From assembly GCA_947440575.1 (NCBI GenBank), contig CANETF010000006.1, positions 1-54,339 on the forward strand: a stretch of 54,339 nucleotides of DNA, written 5' to 3'. This document shows, piece by piece, positions 25,124 through 33,408 of this stretch. Positions within the stretch are counted from its first letter, which is position 1, and every line of letters begins with the position of its first letter. Source of the DNA: Verrucomicrobiaceae bacterium (GTDB lineage: Bacteria; Verrucomicrobiota; Verrucomicrobiia; Verrucomicrobiales; Verrucomicrobiaceae). The position numbers and the translations under genes are program-made. Below the pieces are notes generated by a model, which saw nothing but the letters and a program-made list of their open reading frames with translations, was not told the origin of the DNA and searched no databases.

Positions 25124-26827
25124 TCAATGCGGGGCTGACTCTGGCTTGTCCGACGTTCTGATAATGAGTGCATCAGCGGACAGAGATTCGCCGGCTTGGA
25201 AGAAGTCCGCGAGTGCTGGGATAGTGCTAAGGGTGGCGTAACGATGCTTCGTTGCATCCGCCTTCTCGCGGGGCATCACGTAGCCGAGGAGCGTCATGGA
25301 TTTCGCAGGGCCTTCGTAGTTCACGTATTGCACGCGGTTCTGGAAGGCAGCGTGTTTGGGATCGCCTGCGGGGTAGGGATTAGCGAACGGTTCCTTGCGA
25401 TTGAGCAGGGCGGGATCGGTCGTGAGGCGATAGCGACCGGTAGCGGCTTCTTGCAGGAGAAAGAGCGGCTTCGAGTGTTTCACGGGGCGGGCGTAGAGCC
25501 GGGCAATGGGTTTGGCATCGGGAGTCGGGGCATCGGGAGTAGGGACGAATTGATCTTTGTCCATCGGCTTCACATAGAGCGGGAGCAGGGGCGTGTCGGC
25601 CTCGGTGAAGTCCATCATTTGATAGTCGGCAAAGGATTCCAGCTTGCGTCCGGCATCGGCCACTTCGGATAGCGTGCCGAGCACCAGGAAGACGCGGCGG
25701 AAGAAGCATTCGCCGGGCTGAATCATCACGCGTGAGGAAACATCCATGACGGTGTAATCGCGCACGCCATGCCGTGAATCGCCTGCTCCATAAACGGTGG
25801 GTGATTTTTGAAAACCTGGCGTCTTCGCACGCTGGAGTTGCTGTTGCTCCGGCCAGTGAAGATCGCGACCAAAGACGAGACCCAGCGAATAGGCGGCAGG
25901 GTTCGCGGCATTCTGCGTGGCGGCTGCCCAGCCGCCCGTCTTGGCGATGTCGCCATGAGTGCCCGGCATGTCGATGCTGAAGGGCGTGTGAAAACGATAG
26001 CTGCCGTCGGGCTGTGAAAGGACCAGTTCGGGGAAGACCGACGTGCGCACACCGCCCCAAGGTGTATTCAGGCCATTGAGCGGGAAGTTACCGAAGTTGA
26101 AACACAGATAGCTCATCTCGATCACGCCCGCGCCGAGATCGCGGTACTGCGTGGTGAAAAGCACATCGCTGCGATGAATGCTCGCCGTGGGCACCTGGCC
26201 CCAGTTCATCACCGCATACGAGCGTGCTGCCGCATCCTCGAGCGTGGCCAGCAGCGGCGCGTAGAAAGGCTTTTTCGGCGAGAGCGGCTGGTCCTTCTTG
26301 TCCACATACATGCCCGACTGATGAATGTAGGAGTTCGATTCCTCGCGAATCTTGCTCTTCCCCAGCTCGGGCATCCGGTCGAGCAAGTCGGTATTGATCG
26401 CCACCATCTGCCAGACTTCATCGACAAACGGTGCCAGCGCACTCTGCGGCGGCATCGCTTCACCGAAGGAACTCACGACGGAGTAAATCTGCCCGCCCTT
26501 GCCAAGACGCAGTTCCCAACTTCGCTCGCTGGTGGACTTGTGCGTGAGGTAAGCATGAAACACCGCCCGCTCATCCACGCCCTCCGCCCACTGCGAGCGT
26601 GTTGCTCCCGGACGAAACTGCCGCGACACGACGAACTCGCTCGGCTTCTCATAGAACGTCGGCGCTTTCGATTCCGGGAACACATCCAGCAACGGCGACG
26701 CAGCGGGTGGAGACTCTGCGAGCGCGGCCAGCGGCGCTAGCAGCAGGGCGGTGAGAGCCGAGCAAAGCGAGACAGTCTTGCAAGCTGGTTTCATCAAAAT
26801 GCAGGCAACGGTGAGGATGAGTTTCAT
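25124..26827 (-). CDS. Secreted protein of unknown function with a doubled leader
   Basis: 567 aa; I do not recognise the family. The N-terminus has two consecutive hydrophobic runs: MKLILTVACI, then MKPACKTVSLCSALTALLLA and PLAALAES, so the real start may be 26794. The second run is the local cassette. The rest is soluble-looking and beta-rich, with conserved-looking stretches IEMSYLCFNFGNFPLNGLNT, GVRTSVFPELVLSQPDGSYRF and QNRVQYVNYEGPAKSMTLLG. No membrane helix or known catalytic motif is obvious. It lies between a sulfatase (15 nt upstream) and the alpha/beta hydrolase (16 nt downstream), so a glycan-processing or binding role is inferred from context only. Confidence 0.8.
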   Translation of the reverse strand: MKLILTVACILMKPACKTVSLCSALTALLLAPLAALAESPPAASPLLDVFPESKAPTFYEKPSEFVVSRQFRPGATRSQWAEGVDERAVFHAYLTHKSTSERSWELRLGKGGQIYSVVSSFGEAMPPQSALAPFVDEVWQMVAINTDLLDRMPELGKSKIREESNSYIHQSGMYVDKKDQPLSPKKPFYAPLLATLEDAAARSYAVMNWGQVPTASIHRSDVLFTTQYRDLGAGVIEMSYLCFNFGNFPLNGLNTPWGGVRTSVFPELVLSQPDGSYRFHTPFSIDMPGTHGDIAKTGGWAAATQNAANPAAYSLGLVFGRDLHWPEQQQLQRAKTPGFQKSPTVYGAGDSRHGVRDYTVMDVSSRVMIQPGECFFRRVFLVLGTLSEVADAGRKLESFADYQMMDFTEADTPLLPLYVKPMDKDQFVPTPDAPTPDAKPIARLYARPVKHSKPLFLLQEAATGRYRLTTDPALLNRKEPFANPYPAGDPKHAAFQNRVQYVNYEGPAKSMTLLGYVMPREKADATKHRYATLSTIPALADFFQAGESLSADALIIRTSDKPESAPH

Positions 26828-26842
26828 GATGCGAGACGAGAA

Positions 26843-28333
26843 TCACTCCTTCGATTTGCCGCCGAGCGGCTCCGGCGTGCCTTTGTCACCGCCGTGCTGA
26901 ATCATCACCGGGAAGAGATCTTTCCACCACTTGTCATAGGCGGCGGCGAGTTTCGCGGTGATGTCGGGCTTGGTTTTGGAGAGGTCTTGCGCGCACTTGA
27001 TGTCGGCGGTGAGATCAAACAGCGACCAGCGCCCTGGTTCGGTGACGCCCCAGTGAAAGGCTGCGTTCTCCTTGGTGTAGGTGGCGCGCTTCGTGCCGCT
27101 CTGAACTTGCCGTAGTGTGGTGCATTGGCTGCCGTATTTCTCGCACTCGGGGTTGCTGCACGGCTCGCTGCGCACGAGCAGATAGTTCGCAGTTTGCACT
27201 GCGGCCATGGCGTATTTGTGATCGGCGGCAAGCCCGCTCGGCCAGCGTCCGACGTGATGAAACAGCAGGCGATCATCATGCCACGCGAGCGGCTTTGTGG
27301 ATTCGAGCAGTGGACGCAAGGAATAGCCTTCGAGCTTCGGCGCGAGTTCGGCGGGAATTTTCGCACCGGCGATTTCGCAGAGCGTGGGCAGCACGTCGAG
27401 ATGCGCGGTGAGGTTCTGCACGGCATGAGGCTGCCATTTGTCCGGCCATTTCCAGAAGGACATAGCGCGCGAGCCGCCCTGCCACGCGGTAGCTTTGCAG
27501 CCGCGCATCCCGGCATTGTAAACATCGAGCCCGTGCGTCTCGCCGTTGTCGTTCATCCAGATGATGATTGTGTCCTTTTCGAGCCCGCGGTCGCGCAGAT
27601 GCTTCGTGATGCGGCCGAGGTTGTAGTCGAGATTCGCGACCATGCCGAGGAAGTCCGCTTCCTCCGGGTCCACCTTGCCGACGAATGGTGCCTTGAACGA
27701 ATCCGGTGCCTTCACCGGTGCGTGCGGCGAGTAAGTTGCGAGGTAGCAGAAGAAGGGGCTGCCTTTTGCTTCATCAATGAAAGTCATCGCTTCATCAAAG
27801 AGAATGTCCTCGCGATAACCGGTGCGTTTCTCCCGTTTGCGGTTGCGGATGATGATTGGATCAAAGTGAACCGTAGCGGCACCCGCATTCGTCGAGCACC
27901 AATCGAAGCCACGATTCGCCGGACCATACGGCCCGTCATTTCCGAGGTGCCATTTGCCGATGAACCCAGTGCGATAGTCGGCGGACTTAAGCAGTTGCGG
28001 CAGGATGACTGCGTTCACATCCATGTGCTCGCGCGGCTCGGTCGTGTGCGTGACACCGCTGCGAAACTCGTGCATGCCAGTCATTAGCGCAGCCCGCGTG
28101 GGCGAGCACGATGGGCTGACATAGAACTTCTCAAACCGCACACTCTCGTCGTGCAGCGCGTCTTGGTTTGGCGTCTTCAGCAAAGGATGCCCGTGCCGCG
28201 CGAGGTCGCCGTAGCCCTGGTCGTCGGTGAGGATGAAGAGAATGTTGGGTTTCTTCGTCGGCGCGTCGGCAGCGTGCAGCGCGGCCGGCGGAGCGAGCAG
28301 CACGGCGGTGACAAGGATGAGCGTGTGTTTCAT
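26843..28333 (-). CDS. Secreted arylsulfatase
   Basis: 496 aa with a cassette-type leader (MKHTLILVTAVLLAPPAALH). Metal site ILTDDQGYGDLARHGHP, formylglycine motif SCSPTRAALMTG (Cys about 76), GFIGKWHLGNDG and WMNDNGETHGLDVYN identify an arylsulfatase A-like enzyme. A Cys-containing segment near the C-terminal third (SEPCSNPECEKYGSQC) holds three cysteines in 13 residues, unusual for the family, possibly a small metal or disulfide knuckle. It is fourth in the sigma-headed array. Confidence 0.94.
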   Translation of the reverse strand: MKHTLILVTAVLLAPPAALHAADAPTKKPNILFILTDDQGYGDLARHGHPLLKTPNQDALHDESVRFEKFYVSPSCSPTRAALMTGMHEFRSGVTHTTEPREHMDVNAVILPQLLKSADYRTGFIGKWHLGNDGPYGPANRGFDWCSTNAGAATVHFDPIIIRNRKREKRTGYREDILFDEAMTFIDEAKGSPFFCYLATYSPHAPVKAPDSFKAPFVGKVDPEEADFLGMVANLDYNLGRITKHLRDRGLEKDTIIIWMNDNGETHGLDVYNAGMRGCKATAWQGGSRAMSFWKWPDKWQPHAVQNLTAHLDVLPTLCEIAGAKIPAELAPKLEGYSLRPLLESTKPLAWHDDRLLFHHVGRWPSGLAADHKYAMAAVQTANYLLVRSEPCSNPECEKYGSQCTTLRQVQSGTKRATYTKENAAFHWGVTEPGRWSLFDLTADIKCAQDLSKTKPDITAKLAAAYDKWWKDLFPVMIQHGGDKGTPEPLGGKSKE

Positions 28334-28360
28334 CGTTTTAGAGAGAAAGGATGTTGATGA

Positions 28361-29869
28361 TTAACGACTCCTCCCGCGAGCAATGTCCGCCTTGAGCACA
28401 GCAAAAAGTTCCTTCGCTTTGTCGGGCTCTTTCGTGAAGACATTCGTGGCCTCGCCGGGATCGGTGCGGAGGTTGAAGAGTTGGAACTTGTCGTTCGGCC
28501 CTTTGCCTTGGGTCTCGACGACGTGATCCGGTGTGATAGTGCCGTCCTGCACGGCATAGACTCCTGCGGGCAGGATGAGCTTCCAATCGCCATCGCGGAT
28601 GGCGAGCGTGTAGGAGCCGTAGTTCACATGCACCATGCCGTTGCGAATGGGCTGCGCGGGCTTCTCGCCGCGCAGCAGGGGTGAGATGTCGAAGCTGTCC
28701 TCTCCGGCATCGTTCGGGAGTTTTTCTCCGAGCAGCGACGCCATGGTGGCCATCACGTCGGTGAAGCAAATCAACTCGCCGCACGAACTCCCCGCTTGGA
28801 TTTTGCCCGGCCAACTCGCGATGAATGGCATGCGATGTCCGGCATCGGTGAGCGCGCCTTTCATCCCATTCCACGGACCGGCGGCGCGGTGACCGAACTT
28901 CTCGATGTCAGCCGGATACCAGACGGGGCCGTTGTCGCTGGAGAAGACGATGAGCGTGTTGTCCCGCTGCTTCAGCTTGTCCAACGTCGCCAGCACCTGG
29001 CCGATCATGGCGTCCACGTTCATCACATAGTCGCCGTATTGACCCGCGCCGCTCTTGCCCTTGAACTCGCTCGCCGTCGCCCACGGCGCATGAGGCGCGG
29101 GGATGGCGTAGTAGAGGAAGAAAGGTTCCTTGCCACCGCTCGCTGACTGTTTCGTCAGCCACGCATCCGCCTCGCCGCCGATGGTCGAGAGGACGTTTTC
29201 AAACTTCCAACCCGGTGCCGCCAAACCTTTGCGCCAGTGCGCGCCTTGCGTCTCGGGATTCGTCACGCCTTCCCCCGGATGATCCGCTATCGTCTCCGTC
29301 GGCGCGACGACGAAGCGCTTGTTCTCGATGAACGCATAGGGCCCCTGTTCCGGCGCATCGAAGCCGAAATAGTAATCGAAGCCAAAGTCCACCGGCGACA
29401 TCTTCAGCGTGCCATCCGCCTCGGCCTTCGATGACATGCCCTGATGCCACTTGCCCACGCAAGCCGTCGCATAGCCCTGCCGCTTCATCAGCGTGGCGAG
29501 ATTCAATCGCCCCAGCTCGTGTTGAAGCTGAGGCTGCGGAAAATGCTTCTTCTCCAGCGCACTGAGTTGGGCTTTACCGGTCCGCTTGGCCGCCGCGTTA
29601 TTCCAATTGCGATACGGCATCCGCCCCGTGAGCAAGCTATACCGACTCGGCACACAAATGGACGCCCCCGCATGAGCATTCGTGAACTTCATGCCCTCGC
29701 CTGCCAGCTTGTCGATGTGCGGCGTCGCGATCTTCGACTGCGGATTGAAGCACTGCGGATCGCCCCAGCCCATGTCATCGACGAGGATGATGAGGACATT
29801 GGGATGCTCGGCGGAATGGGTTGAACTACAAAGGGCGCAGAACGCGACAAAGAGAATGAATGACTTCAT
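28361..29869 (-). CDS. Secreted arylsulfatase directly behind the anti-sigma-like gene
   Basis: 502 aa. Its leader, MKSFILFVAFCALCSSTHSA, is not of the shared cassette type. Metal site LVDDMGWGDPQCFNP, formylglycine motif ICVPSRYSLLTGR (Cys about 72), CVGKWHQG, YAIPAPHAPW and FSSDNGPVWYP are present. ATGA overlap with the anti-sigma-like stop (29866-29869) couples its translation to the regulator, so it is the most direct candidate target of the sigma factor at 30767. Confidence 0.95.
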   Translation of the reverse strand: MKSFILFVAFCALCSSTHSAEHPNVLIILVDDMGWGDPQCFNPQSKIATPHIDKLAGEGMKFTNAHAGASICVPSRYSLLTGRMPYRNWNNAAAKRTGKAQLSALEKKHFPQPQLQHELGRLNLATLMKRQGYATACVGKWHQGMSSKAEADGTLKMSPVDFGFDYYFGFDAPEQGPYAFIENKRFVVAPTETIADHPGEGVTNPETQGAHWRKGLAAPGWKFENVLSTIGGEADAWLTKQSASGGKEPFFLYYAIPAPHAPWATASEFKGKSGAGQYGDYVMNVDAMIGQVLATLDKLKQRDNTLIVFSSDNGPVWYPADIEKFGHRAAGPWNGMKGALTDAGHRMPFIASWPGKIQAGSSCGELICFTDVMATMASLLGEKLPNDAGEDSFDISPLLRGEKPAQPIRNGMVHVNYGSYTLAIRDGDWKLILPAGVYAVQDGTITPDHVVETQGKGPNDKFQLFNLRTDPGEATNVFTKEPDKAKELFAVLKADIARGRSR

Positions 29870-30765
29870 GGAGTTGTTTCGGTGATCACAAACTGAGCGC
29901 GGACATCATCGATGTAATGCAGCGTCTTTGGCCCCGCATCGTCCGCCACGCCTGCGCCGAGATGGATAACGAGGCTGCGGGCACCGGTGGGGATTTCCAT
30001 CGAGACTTTGAGTGTTTGCCAGCCGTGCTCACCTGGCTTCACCGTGACGGTGCGGCCCAGATGCTGCAGCACTTGGTCTAAACGACTGTCGCTATTCCAA
30101 ATGTCCTTCACGTCCTTCGGTGCCTCCGCGAAAGCCGCCAAGCGTATCTGATTCCGATCCGCCCAGTCCGAGTCCATGCCATGAAACGAAGCCGTGACCT
30201 CCACCATCCGTGACTCCGTGCTGCTTATCAGCGGAAACTTGGCAAGATCTACGATGCGCTCCGCAGCACAGAACTTCCGACCCGCAATGGGAGCCAACCG
30301 CGCCATGTGCTGGCCTTCTTTGGGAGATATTGCCCCATCCGTCGAAACCACCGCTTCGAAATCACCCGACCAACCGTCAGCGTCATTCGGAAACCCGCGA
30401 CCAAAGACTGCTTTCACATCTTCAAACGTCTCGTTGAAGAGCGGAACCACTCGGTGTCGATCCATCCCCATCCGAGGAACGGCATAGGCAAACACCACCG
30501 AAGTGCAGAACATCCCAAACACAATCCCCGCCGCCGCAGCGGTGAGCGGACGCCAGGAGAACCAGGCGGAGCGTCGAGGCACGACCACCGACGGCTGCGA
30601 TGCCCGCTCCCGCTCGATCTCGCACAGGCCAGCATCAATGCCTGTCTCGACGATCAGCTTCCGCCGCAGGGCCCGATCACTCGCCAGCAGACGATCCAGC
30701 TCCGCGACCTCGGCATCAGTCGCCACGCCATGCAGATAGTGTTGAATGAGTTCGTTCGGGTTCAT
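29866..30765 (-). CDS. Single-pass membrane anti-sigma-like protein with extracytoplasmic beta-sandwich domain (module 2)
   Basis: 299 aa from the ATG at 30765, supported by AAGGAGG nine bases upstream; the frame extends to 30798 but inside the sigma gene. Residues 1-60 are a helical cytoplasmic region (NELIQHYLHGVATDAEVAEL, DRLLASDRALRRKL) like FecR-type anti-sigma starts. One membrane helix lies at about 70-93 (WRPLTAAAAGIVFGMFCTSV). The external part ends LHYIDDVRAQFV, paralleling VHYLDDVQVTLI in the protein at 11572-12585; the shared EVTASF and GW-T segments confirm paralogy. Role inferred: membrane sensor holding the cognate sigma factor until a ligand, perhaps a glycan, is bound outside. 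Confidence 0.82.
   Translation of the reverse strand: MNPNELIQHYLHGVATDAEVAELDRLLASDRALRRKLIVETGIDAGLCEIERERASQPSVVVPRRSAWFSWRPLTAAAAGIVFGMFCTSVVFAYAVPRMGMDRHRVVPLFNETFEDVKAVFGRGFPNDADGWSGDFEAVVSTDGAISPKEGQHMARLAPIAGRKFCAAERIVDLAKFPLISSTESRMVEVTASFHGMDSDWADRNQIRLAAFAEAPKDVKDIWNSDSRLDQVLQHLGRTVTVKPGEHGWQTLKVSMEIPTGARSLVIHLGAGVADDAGPKTLHYIDDVRAQFVITETTP
30490..30555 (-). repeat. 66-nt conserved transmembrane-coding segment, copy 2
   Basis: Partner of 12208-12273 (58 of 66 identical by hand). It encodes the membrane helix of the second anti-sigma-like protein. Confidence 0.8.
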
Positions 30766-30766
30766 C

Positions 30767-31321
30767 TCAAAGAGCCTCCTTTTGCAGACGGGTTTCAATA
30801 CACGCCGCCAGTTTTTCCCGCAGCCGCCCCAGCAGCTTGTAGAGCGCGTTGGCCGACTTGCCCGCCTGCTCTGCGAGCATCGTCACGCGGCCTTCACCTG
30901 AGTAGGGGGCCAGCAGCAATTCCTGATGCGGCGGCGAAAAACCCTCCAGGCATGAGCGCAACGCCCGCATGGACCGCTCCCGCTCCTCGACATCAAAAGC
31001 CTCCGCCTCCTCCGCAAGCAATTCCAGCACCCCGTCGCTAAAGACATGCCGGTCACGCCGAAGCCGGTCGATGACCGAAAGACACTTGAAGCGCACCACC
31101 ACCTTCGCCCACGGCAGAAAGCCCGCCTCGTCGCGGAGTTGATCAAACTTCTCCCACAGCGTCACGCTCGCCTCCTGAATCACTTCGTCCACCAGATGCC
31201 AATCCGGAAGCAATGATCGCGAATAAGCACGCAGAGCCGGCTCGTTCCGCATCAGCAGCCGCACAAAATCGCCCTGCGTCAGAGCGGGCGGTGGGTTCGG
31301 AGATGGTTCAGAAGGCGTCAT
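30767..31321 (-). CDS. ECF sigma factor, Rhodopirellula/Verrucomicrobium type (module 2)
   Basis: 184 aa. Region 2: DFVRLLMRNEPALRAYSRSL, VDEVIQEASVTLWEKFDQL and FLPWAKVVVRFKCLSVIDR. Region 4: SCLEGFSPPHQELLLAPYSG ... TMLAEQAGKSANALYKLLGR. These segments are characteristic of the PVC-restricted ECF group usually annotated as the Rhodopirellula/Verrucomicrobium family. It heads the 13.5-kb array of sulfatase genes down to 17833. Its last codons encode the ribosome site for the anti-sigma-like gene. The start at 31321 is followed upstream by T-rich sequence with two GATTTTTT blocks (31357 and 31375). Confidence 0.93.
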   Translation of the reverse strand: MTPSEPSPNPPPALTQGDFVRLLMRNEPALRAYSRSLLPDWHLVDEVIQEASVTLWEKFDQLRDEAGFLPWAKVVVRFKCLSVIDRLRRDRHVFSDGVLELLAEEAEAFDVEERERSMRALRSCLEGFSPPHQELLLAPYSGEGRVTMLAEQAGKSANALYKLLGRLREKLAACIETRLQKEAL

Positions 31322-31623
31322 GCATGAACTTATTTGCTATCCCGCCCGAACCTGCCGATTTTTTTCAATCTCTCGATTTTTTGTCCGCTCGCGAGATCCT
31401 CACCCGGCAATTCGGTTCACTTTCATCCTGCCGATAGCATGTCGGCTGCTGCCACTCTCACGAGCCGGTGTGGATGCTGCAAAAAGCCAGCACTTCCCGG
31501 AGTTTCAGCAATTGCCTCGGCAGCCGCTCGCGGATGCACTCGACGTCGTCGTGGGCGGTGGGGAGGGAGGGTTTCACGCCAAACGTCTAATGCATCGTTG
31601 TGATGAACGGAGAAGGCTCAACG
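31322..31623. other. 302-nt intergenic region upstream of sigma module 2
   Basis: It contains the probable promoter of the sigma-headed array (AT-rich at about 31355-31383) and the XRE remnant at 31458-31577. I see no complete gene. Confidence 0.6.
31458..31577 (-). pseudogene. Degenerate XRE-like fragment
   Basis: A 39-codon open stretch starting GTG at 31577 and stopping at 31458 contains CIRERLPRQLLKLREVLAF. This aligns with RIREWLPRRLQELRERCGL of the XRE protein at 19955-20341, and the preceding AHDD matches its HDAH segment. The helix-turn-helix itself is missing after the stop. It reads as the leftover of a duplicated regulator gene, again next to the sigma/sulfatase region. Confidence 0.6.
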
Positions 31624-33291
31624 TCATTCTTTGCGGGCTGTTTTGGGTCCGTCGTGCTGCTGGTGAAAGAAATCAAAGTCCGCGTGACCGCCCTCTGCTG
31701 CCGATGACAAGTTGTAAGAAAACAGGCCAACCTTGGTGCCTTCATACCATGCGGTGCGATAGGCATAGTCGCGATCACCCAGCGGCTCGTAGTGTTCGCC
31801 GTCGAGGCTATAAAACATGGTGCCTTTGTAGTGACGGTGTTCGAGTTTCAGCCAAATGGCGTCTTGTTTGAGTTCGGGACCATCGGTGAATGCGCCGGGG
31901 CCGCTGGTGGCGGTGCCTTTGGCGAAGCGGAGGCGTTTGATGCCGCCCTCCTTGACGACTCCGATCCAAGTATAATCATCGATCATCGTGCAGAGACCAG
32001 AGCGTTGGCCATCAATCATGGTCGTGGTATCGAGCTTCGTGACGATGTCGGACTCGGCTCCGTAGAGGCGCTGAACGAGCGTGTTATAGGCAAAGAGAAG
32101 ATGGTCATCGCGATAGGTGACCTTCGTTCGGCCAAATTGGGAAACACCGCCTTGGGTGTTCAGATGCCGCGCCGTCAATCGCAGGTGTCCCGGCCTCGCG
32201 GAGAGCGACCAGCCCAAGTCGTCGGGGTCGTGATTCCAGGCCCATTGGCCGCCGAGCGTGGTCGCATCAAACTCGTCGGATGGGTCCGCAGGGTTGATGG
32301 GTTGAACCGGCAGCGCGGGCTTGGCATAGGCCTCAGTGAGGCCCACGGGTTCGCCGATGCCATCGCCATCGGTGTCCACACCAATCCAAGGCCAGCCGTC
32401 AGCCGACCAGCCCGCAGGTTCAAGGTAGAGGCGGCGGCCATAAGTGGCGAAGAGGTTGTAGTCATGGTGAAGGAAGGCCCAGCGGTCACCACTGACCTCG
32501 ACGAGTGATCCCTGCGCGGCGTTGATGTCGGCCTTGCCTGCGTGGAAAATCTTCCGGCTCTCGTAGGGTCCGTAGATCGACTTCGAGCGATAGACATATT
32601 GCGCCTTGTCCTTGTTCTTACCAGTGGAGGCGACGGAGATGTAGTAGAAGCCGTGGCGTTTGAAAACCTGCGGTCCCTTGGGCGGGATGTCATCGATCAA
32701 GACCGTGCCTTGGTCCACGATGGCATCGAAGGTGTCGTTCAGACGGTAGATCCGCAGCGCCCCCGGATTGCCAAGCAGGAACAAGTAACCTTTGCCATCA
32801 TCATCCCAAAATGGACACGGGTCTTCGAAGTCGCCAACGATATTCTCCGATAGGCTCACCGGCTCGCTCCACGGCCCTTCCGGCGCAGACGCCTTGCAGA
32901 CAAAGCCCCGGTATTTCGTGCTCCAATTGAACAGGTAATACCTGCCTTGGAAGAATCCCACTTCACCATCCTGCGATCCGGCGGAACATGCTTTGCCAGG
33001 GAACGTGAAGTCCGCATGAACGCCACCGAGTCGCGAGTAGATGCGATCAGTGTGAGTCCAGTTCACCAGATCCTTCGACGCCAACAACGGCATGCCCATG
33101 AAGTGATGCGAGGCGCAGGTCAGATAGAAAGTGCCGCCAGCCTTGAACACACATGGGTTATTGAAATCCGCCCACAATATGGGATTGCGATAAGTGCCGT
33201 CTCCTTGGTCGCCCCAAGCAGGCTCTGCAGCGTGGAGCGCGGCCAGCGGCGTCAGCAGCAGGACGGTGAGGTGTGTGAGAGTGTGCTTCAT
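31624..33291 (-). CDS. Secreted GH43-fold protein with C-terminal concanavalin-like domain, probably non-catalytic
   Basis: 555 aa with a cassette-type leader (THLTVLLLTPLAALHAAEP). A five-bladed GH43 propeller spans about residues 30-320: NPILWADFNNPCVFK, ASKDLVNWTH, EDPCPFWDDDGKGYLF and PPKGPQVFKRHGFYYI. In active GH43 enzymes the first block has Asp-Pro and the last Glu-Gly-Pro; here they are Asn-Pro (Asn 45) and Lys-Gly-Pro (Lys 205), while the modulating Asp (about 157) is kept. The C-terminal 220 residues resemble the GH43 beta-sandwich extension (LRFAKGTATSG, IWLKLEHRHYKGTMFYSLDG). It could be a glycan-binding pseudo-enzyme or an enzyme with a different mechanism. Confidence 0.85.
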   Translation of the reverse strand: MKHTLTHLTVLLLTPLAALHAAEPAWGDQGDGTYRNPILWADFNNPCVFKAGGTFYLTCASHHFMGMPLLASKDLVNWTHTDRIYSRLGGVHADFTFPGKACSAGSQDGEVGFFQGRYYLFNWSTKYRGFVCKASAPEGPWSEPVSLSENIVGDFEDPCPFWDDDGKGYLFLLGNPGALRIYRLNDTFDAIVDQGTVLIDDIPPKGPQVFKRHGFYYISVASTGKNKDKAQYVYRSKSIYGPYESRKIFHAGKADINAAQGSLVEVSGDRWAFLHHDYNLFATYGRRLYLEPAGWSADGWPWIGVDTDGDGIGEPVGLTEAYAKPALPVQPINPADPSDEFDATTLGGQWAWNHDPDDLGWSLSARPGHLRLTARHLNTQGGVSQFGRTKVTYRDDHLLFAYNTLVQRLYGAESDIVTKLDTTTMIDGQRSGLCTMIDDYTWIGVVKEGGIKRLRFAKGTATSGPGAFTDGPELKQDAIWLKLEHRHYKGTMFYSLDGEHYEPLGDRDYAYRTAWYEGTKVGLFSYNLSSAAEGGHADFDFFHQQHDGPKTARKE

Positions 33292-33408
33292 TGAATCGGA
33301 GGTTTTATCAAAGGCAGATGAGGATTCGGGAAGGGAGCGAACGCAATACGGCCAAACCTGTGTCAGATTTCGCAGCGAACTCGGACGTTGATTCCCAATC
33401 CTTTCGCC

